Part shown: piece after piece, positions 58,201 to 64,000 of the stretch | Position numbering within the stretch: the stretch's first letter is position 1 | How the letters are laid out: each line of letters begins with the position of its first letter | DNA from: Euglena gracilis | Taxonomy: Eukaryota > Euglenida > Euglenophyceae > Euglenales | DNA: 64,000 nt | Direction: 5' to 3' | NCBI GenBank assembly: GCA_039621445.1 | Contig: CP154957.1 | Coordinates: 14,376,947 to 14,440,946 of the forward strand | Notes under the pieces: generated by a model | The model's input: the letters and a program-made list of their open reading frames with translations, nothing else | Told to the model about the DNA's origin: nothing | Database searches by the model: none | Translations under genes and position numbers: made by a program

Positions 58201-60362
58201 TACTGCTTCGGGAAGATCGTCGACCAGCTCCGCCTGCGGGCCATGATGCAGCCAGGCGACCCGCTGCCCCCGCCCCCCTCCATCGTCCTCAGGGGCCGGC
58301 TCGGGATGGAGAGGCAGCGGGCTTCCTTCTACAACTGGGACCCACTTTCTTTTCAAATTTCCCCAAGTTCTCTTAAAAGCATTTGACCTTGGAGTGCAGG
58401 GAGGTTTTGATGACCTTGTACGACTCATCAAGGATTTATAATGTCCAAAATTTGTGTTTGCCATAGTTTTGTGGTGGCCATCATTTGTTCATTGCGCTTA
58501 CATATATGGAAAAGACGATGAGCCATTGCACTGTATGATGGTTTTTTTTATTTCTAATGATTCCTGTCTGCATATGATGTTATTTATGTGTGCGCGTATG
58601 TGTGTATGTACGTACGTACGTACGTACGTACGTATGTATGCATGTATGTGGCAGCCATACTCTAAATGGACCCCCCCCCTGTCCAGGGGGTCCATTTTTT
58701 TTGTGTTAATGATGGAATAGGGTTAGGTGCGCGACTTAGGGTTAGGATTAGGCCTAACTTGTACACCTAACACCCATCTATAAGTTAAGCCTAACCCTAA
58801 CCCTAAGTCGCGCACCTAACCCTATTCCATCATTAACACAAAAAAACTATTTTGACCCCCTGGACACTCTAAATGGACCCCCCCTCGGGGGGGGGGGGTC
58901 CATTTAGAGTATGGCTGCCGTATGTATGTATGCATGCATGCATGTATGCATGCATGCATGCATGCATGCATGCATGTATGTATGCACGCCTGCATGCATG
59001 TATGTATGTATGTTTGGATGTATGTATGTATGTATGTATGTATGTATGTATGTATGTATGTATGTATGTATGTATGTATGTATGTATGTATGTATGTATG
59101 TATGTATGTATGTATGTATGTATGTATGTATGTATGTATGTATGTATATATGTATGTACGTATGTATGTATGCATGTACGTATGTACGTACGTATGTATG
59201 TAGGTATGTATGTATGTATGTATGTATGTATGTATGTATGTATGTATGTATGTATGTATGTATGTATGTATGTATGTATGTATGTATGTATGTATGTATG
59301 TATGTATGTATGTATGTATGTACGTATGTATGTATGTACGTATGTACGTATGTATGTATGTATGTATGTATGTATGTATGTATGTATGTATGTATGTATG
59401 TATGTATGTATGTATGTATGTATGTATGTATGTATGTATGTATGTATGTATGTACGTATATATGTATGTATGTATGTATGTGTATGTATGTATGTATGTA
59501 TGTATGTATGTATGTATGTATGTATGTATGTATGTATGTATGTATGTATGTATGTATGTATGTATGTATGTATGTATGTATGTATGTGTGTATGTATGTA
59601 TGTATGTATGTATGTATGTATGTATGTATGTATGTATGTATGTATGTATGTATGTATGTATGTATGTATGTATGTATGTATGTATGTATGTATGTATGTA
59701 TGTATGTATGCCCCAGAGGTGCTTTTTTGTAATTCATTAGGATGACCACCACAAAATGGCTGAAAATGCCCCCCAAAATAGTATGATAAAAGGTTCAGAC
59801 CTCCAAAGATGCTGCAAATTACCGTGCCCCCCCCCCAGTTAGTCACCCCCCCTGGAAGGGAAATTCCGCCAGGGTGACTAATAGGGGGGAGGTGACTAAC
59901 TCGGGGGGGGGGGGGAGCAATTTTTTGCCCAAATTTTGCCCCCCACCCAAAGTCTTGGGGGGTTTCAAGGTTGTTTTTGGGAATTCCAGGGCACTTTTCA
60001 TGGATGGCAACAAGCAAAAAATTGTGGGTGTCCAATTTTGGCGTTTTTTTTCACAGAAAAATATTTCCCTTCGGAAATTTTTTTTTGCCTGGGGCCCAAA
60101 GGTGACTAATAGGGGGGGGGGTGACTAACTCGGGGGGGGGGCATGGTACCCCCCCAAAATGGATAAAATTGATGTGTGAGATGTCGCAAACACTCGAGGC
60201 AGAAGGAGCAGCTCTCTGGCACCAGCCCACGAGCGGAAGACATTCCACCGCATGGTGAGCTACTACTTCCCTGGATGCGAGGATTTCATCCTCACCCCAG
60301 CGGAGCCTGAGCCGGGCGTCGCTGAAGCCCAATCAGACCCAGCCAGCCAGCCAGCCGTCTAG
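55285..60362 (+). CDS. Second coiled-coil + BTB/T1 protein, no TLDc
   Basis: Exons read: 55285-55409 (PVEEEWQTTSFEELAPE), from 55665 (EALEAERRALCAAEKQLAAL, coiled coil; end uncertain), about 56151-56253 (DVHDIIDLDVSGEKMSVKRS, first T1 strand and helix), 57619-57726 (DSVLARQFDPFSW, then an acidic run), from 58165 (FGKIVDQLRLRAMMQPGDP; end uncertain before 58384), and about 60219-60362 (KTFHRMVSYYFPGCEDFIL, TAG). The order is the same as in the upstream BTB-TLDc gene but no TLDc follows, so the two are tandem relatives of different length. T1 domains assemble into tetramers or pentamers, often as adaptors; partner unknown. Several junctions fit GT-AG with matching phase; 55409/55665 also fits the CAG/CTG pattern, and the last junction is unresolved. 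The initiator is not identified. Family assignment is good, exon ends are approximate. Confidence 0.7.
56475..57540. repeat. Dispersed repeat family I (copies 2 and 3, tandem)
   Basis: Two similar units, 56475-56930 and 56990-57540, share CAGGCCAGAAGAAGGG, GGCACCA, and CACAGGGGG or CACGGGGG blocks. Partly inverted segments (GTCCCCTGCCTCCATTGCC versus GGCAGGGGACGCGAGAG) link the two units. They occupy one intron of the second BTB gene. Confidence 0.65.
58589..58651. repeat. (TACG/TATG)n tetranucleotide repeat, left part
   Basis: Tandem TACG and TATG units. The array resumes at 58918 after a hairpin element. Confidence 0.95.
58652..58917. mobile_element. Telomere-motif hairpin element, family D (copy 3)
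   Basis: Outer arms CAGCCATACTCTAAATGGAC and its perfect complement ending GTATGGCTG, extended by C/G tracts. The inner arms (58706 onward, ATGATGGAATAGGGTTAGG, and the complement ending at 58845) make almost the whole 266 bp one palindrome. The arms include GCGCGACTTAGGGTTAGG. It interrupts a TACG/TATG tetranucleotide array. Confidence 0.85.
58918..59710. repeat. (TATG)n tetranucleotide array, about 790 bp
   Basis: About 195 units, mostly TATG, with CATG units clustered near the left edge and sporadic TACG, TATA and TGTG variants. Open in all frames on both strands; the 388-residue and 290-residue translations are artefacts. Confidence 0.98.
59824..60145. mobile_element. Fold-back element, family G
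   Basis: AGTTAGTCACCCCCC at the left; GGTGACTAATAGGGGGG and GTGACTAACTCGGGGGG each occur twice (near 59873 and 60102). C/G tracts lie at both tips. Confidence 0.65.
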
Positions 60363-60579
60363 CCACACCAAGTTTTTCGGCCTCCGAGCTGCGCCTCCTC
60401 CGGGGTTGCCCAGCGACACCCAGCAACCGAGGCCGCGGCCAGCATGGCACAGCCTGGGCGGCAGGACTGCTAGCCAGCTCCGCCCGGTTGTAGGTCCCCC
60501 CTGTGCTTCCCCCACCGCCGTTGTTGTCCGTTGCGCATGTCGCCTCCCCCACCCAGGCTAAGCGGGACTGTTTGGGAAT

Positions 60580-61133
60580 ACCTCCCCCCCCCTTGTCCAA
60601 CGACCGGGCTTGTCTAACGACCACCCCCCCGGTCAGAGACGATCTTTTTGTATACGATGTTGGTTCGGCCAAAATTGCTAAAAGTTGGCTAAAAACAGTC
60701 AAAAATAGCCCAAAATGGCCTAAAATGGCCAAAGGATGGCCAAAAGTGCCCAAAAAGTTGCCAAAAATAGCAAAAATAAGGCAAAAATGGCCAAAAGTAG
60801 CCAAAAACAGCCTAAAGTGGCCAAAAATGGGCAAAGGGGGCCAAAGTGTGGCCAACAGTTGCCAAAAGTGGCCAAAAGCGACCAAACATGGCGAAAAGCG
60901 GTCAAAAATGCCTAAAAATTCCCAAAAGTGCCCCAAAAATGTCCAAAAATGGCCAAAAGTGGCCAACCGTAGTCAAGAAATAGCATAAATGGCCAAAAAC
61001 AGCCCAAAAATGGCCATATACCCCTATCTATGGTAAATTTTCCTCCAACTTGGGCTCCACCCCCCTTGTCTAACGACCACCCCCCCTGGTCGGAGACGAA
61101 CATTAGTGGTCGTTGGACAAGGGGGGGGGGAGG
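60580..61133. mobile_element. Fold-back element, family E (copy 3)
   Basis: C tract with TTGTCCAACGACC at the left and GGTCGTTGGACAA with a G tract at the right. The centre (60665-61015) is a degenerate tandem array of about 10-11 nt units of the form CCAAAAATGG. Confidence 0.7.
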
Positions 61134-61453
61134 TAAGGCAGACCTAAACCCCACCCCATCGTGTGATGGTGGGCTAGCTCGCACCTCTTCCTGTTTTTTT
61201 TCCCGGGGAACCATTTTTGTCAGAAGGTTTTTTCAACTGTCACTTTGTGCAGTTAATGTTTCTGCATGCAGATACAGTGAGTGGTGGGTGGATTCCCCTC
61301 TTGAACAGGACTTCCCGTGCCGCCTTCCCCACCATTGCCCATTTTGTTGCTCACCGTTCGTTTGCTGACCTTTTTCACACTAATCTGATGCACGCACCCC
61401 CACCACTTTTGTGGCTGACGAGCCCTTTTCCCAGTTTGAAGCCCCCCCTACTG

Positions 61454-62140
<687 letters not shown>

Positions 62141-62549
62141 ATTAAATTGGACGCTTTCAAAAGGGCTTCGCACAGCAAAACCCCTGCGCCGGAATCGTGA
62201 GGCTGCAAGTCGAGCCACTCCGAACCGCACCTGTCAGCGATTGCCAATCTCATTGCAAAATTAACTTTGTGCTTGTTTGTGCATTTGCTGTTGACCGTCA
62301 CGGTGCTGTTGATGCTGATGTTTCTCTGGGCATTTTGCTGTCAACGTCCCCGAGTTGATGTGAAAAATTGATATCCCCGCCATTTCCAGGTATTTTGGCG
62401 TATTTCTTTTTTGATAATTGATTTGACAATTGATGTTTTTGTCTTGTATATCTTGTCTTCCATTTGTTGCCAGGTTTTGATCATGGAGAAATTCTGGACA
62501 AAGAAAACAAACTGGTGAAATCTTCGAGGTACATGAGAATTCACGCCAA

Positions 62550-62575
62550 ACCTTGTGATTTTCTCGGCCCCACAG
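62550..62575 (+). promoter_or_regulatory. Probable trans-splice acceptor before the membrane-protein gene
   Basis: CCTTGTGATTTTCTCGGCC followed by CCACAG ends at 62575, 17 nt before the ATG at 62593. A cis acceptor is equally possible. Confidence 0.4.
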
Positions 62576-62592
62576 CTGCGCCATGCGGCGCG

Positions 62593-63737
62593 ATGCGGGG
62601 GGCCTTCCGCCGGGCCCTCTTCCTCTCGGTGGGCCTCATCTTCGGCCTCTGCCTCCTCGTGGTGGTCCTCGGCACCACCGTGGGGGAGAGCCCCGCAGTG
62701 TCGAAGCCGGCGGGGGCAGCAGAGGCGCCGCTCCGGAGATGGAAGGGAACCTTGCTGCCAAGGAAATTTTTGATTTAAAAATCAGCGCCCCTGGCGGCAC
62801 GGGAAACCATGGGACCAACCCCCCCCCCCGGAAACTGTCATGCCCGAGAACCTGTCAGGAAACTGTCAGGGTGCCCATTACCAGCCACACTGCCAGTTAA
62901 GGAAGTTGTCAGGGTCCCAACCTGTGGCCAACCCGTCAGGGTCACATTTCACTGACTTTCCCTTGAAATGCCCCACCTGGGAAACTGTCAGGGTCTGTCA
63001 GGGTACCGGCCAACCTGTCAGGTGACAGTTTCCCAGGGGGGCGGGGGAGGTAGGTACTGGAAGGGTGGTCGAACCCCCACCGCAGCAAAAGTGCGGGGTG
63101 GCCACCCCCCCCCACCCCCACCCCCACCCCCAGCCACTACCCATTGATTGGGTTTCGGGGGAGTCTCGTACAGCCCTGACCACACGGCATTTGCCACTGC
63201 GTGATGCTGTGGTGTATTGGAGGGGTTAACACCTCCGCCAGGCCTTCTTTTTTAGCCCTGCGCGAGGGCGATGTGTCTGTGTGGGTATTGCCTCTCCTAA
63301 TCGCCACCGCAGAACGGTGGAGATTTGAGAACAACCTCAAATAACAACAGCATGTTTGCAGGTTTTGCAGAATTTTGGCATCCCTGCACTACAGAAAAAA
63401 TAAAAAATAATCATAATAATAAAGTTTTTAATTATTATAAATAATAATAAAAAACTTGGGCACTACAGAAACAATAAAAAACTTGGCGTCGGTATATGAA
63501 GGGACAACTCCAGGGGTGCTCAAGGTTTGCTGTTCTACTTTTACTGTGTGTGGGCCAAACCGAAGTCGTCTGAAACAGTGTGGTTTTGCTCTTGCTCTTG
63601 GTTGCTCTTGGTCAAACGTCCCCCGTCTGCTGTGTCTTTGGGCGGCGCGGCCAGCAGTGCCTCTCCCAGGATCACCCGCGATTCGAATGCGACCGCCGCT
63701 GTTGCTGAGCACGGCAATGACCGGCCGCTAGCCAGAG
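62593..63737 (+). CDS. N-terminal part of a single-pass (type II-like) membrane protein
   Basis: ATG at 62593 opens MRGAFRRALFLSVGLIFGLC, continuing LLVVVLGTTVGESP: a short basic head, then a hydrophobic segment of about 22 residues, then an Ala/Pro-rich stalk (SKPAGAAEAPLRRW). The positive-inside rule predicts a cytosolic N-terminus, as in Golgi type II enzymes, though a cleaved signal peptide is possible. The exon becomes uncertain after about 62750; no GT donor is found and a family F fold-back follows. A second coding-like exon, about 63630-63737, reads SLGGAASSASPRITRDSN then ATAAVAEHGNDRPLAR, with an N-A-T sequon, and ends at AGAG|GTTTGT. Linking the two is inference. The catalytic part, if any, lies beyond the window, so no function is assigned. 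Confidence 0.5.
62819..63055. mobile_element. Fold-back element, family F (copy 2)
   Basis: C tract with GGAAACTGTCATGCCC on the left, GTGACAGTTTCCCAGGGG on the right. The interior repeats AACTGTCAGGGT and GGCCAACC(C/T)GTCA as in the 43.3 kb copy. Confidence 0.75.
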
Positions 63738-63870
63738 GTTTGTTTGGAGTTGGGTGAGTTGGGGTGTGGGTTGGGTGGGTCTGAACAACGCCCCCCACCT
63801 AGGGGGGCCGAGTGGGCACCCCACCGGAGGCGGGGTTTTCCTCTGTTTTCGGCGCGAAAAAAAATGTTAT

Positions 63871-64000
63871 TATTATTTATTATACTGTATTGTATTGTAT
63901 TGTATTGTATTGTATTGTATTGTATTGTATTGCATTGTATTGTATTATATTATATTATATTATATTGTATTGTATTATATTATATTATATTTATTATTAT
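63871..64000. repeat. (TATTG)n / (TATTA)n microsatellite
   Basis: Pentanucleotide TGTAT units followed by TATAT variants up to the window edge. Confidence 0.95.

Noticed and set aside
58869-60035. Open frames of 270-390 residues on both strands (Tyr-Ile-His-Thr / Met-Tyr-Val-Cys repeats)
   Set aside because: Pure translation of the (TATG)n array, open in all frames; no gene.

Overview
This window is eukaryotic nuclear DNA, most probably from a euglenozoan protist (euglenid or diplonemid). The inference rests on four observations. Genes are split into short GC-rich exons (about 30-200 nt) by introns of 0.3-3 kb. Many introns are ordinary GT-AG, but several have no usable GT/AG and are instead defined by complementary ends carrying CAG near the 5' end and CTG near the 3' end, the signature known for euglenid 'nonconventional' introns. 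The PKA regulatory subunit at the left edge has the GELEF...VADVVA pocket I associate with kinetoplastid-type subunits. Every supported gene lies on the + strand, and three likely first exons follow a polypyrimidine-AG site, as expected for polycistronic transcription with spliced-leader trans-splicing. The species cannot be named from this sequence.

Layout. (1) 96-1958: 3' part of a PKA regulatory subunit. (2) 1.96-8.8 kb: no confident gene; dispersed fold-back repeats with C/G-tract tips. (3) about 8.8-23.6 kb: an ERMARD (C6orf70)-like protein with two HEPN/DUF4209 regions, in about 19 exons whose phases mostly agree. (4) 24.4-31.3 kb: exons of unidentified genes. (5) 31.3-38.4 kb: mostly repeats. 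(6) 38411-38802: last two exons of an unidentified gene. (7) 41236-42732: a complete 97-residue single-motif Qc-SNARE. (8) 45221-53621: a coiled-coil + BTB/T1 + TLDc fusion gene. (9) 55.3-60.4 kb: a second coiled-coil + BTB/T1 gene without TLDc. (10) 62593-63737: start of a single-pass membrane protein.

The most interesting signal is the intron/transposon connection. Several MITE-like elements (terminal inverted repeats starting CAGG and ending CCTG, with 7-8 bp flanking duplications) are scattered here. One copy of the same family is exactly an intron of the ERMARD-like gene. An intron of the BTB-TLDc gene is flanked by a perfect 8-bp duplication. Removing 3 nt + element + 5 nt (8 nt beyond the element) restores conserved protein motifs in most cases. 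This suggests introner elements spliced by a non-spliceosomal-looking, structure-defined route.

Other non-coding content: very long microsatellites ((AC)n, (TG)n, (TATG)n, (TTG)n), telomere-like TTAGGG motifs inside large hairpin elements, and several fold-back families with poly-C/poly-G tips. No rRNA, tRNA or CRISPR array was recognised.
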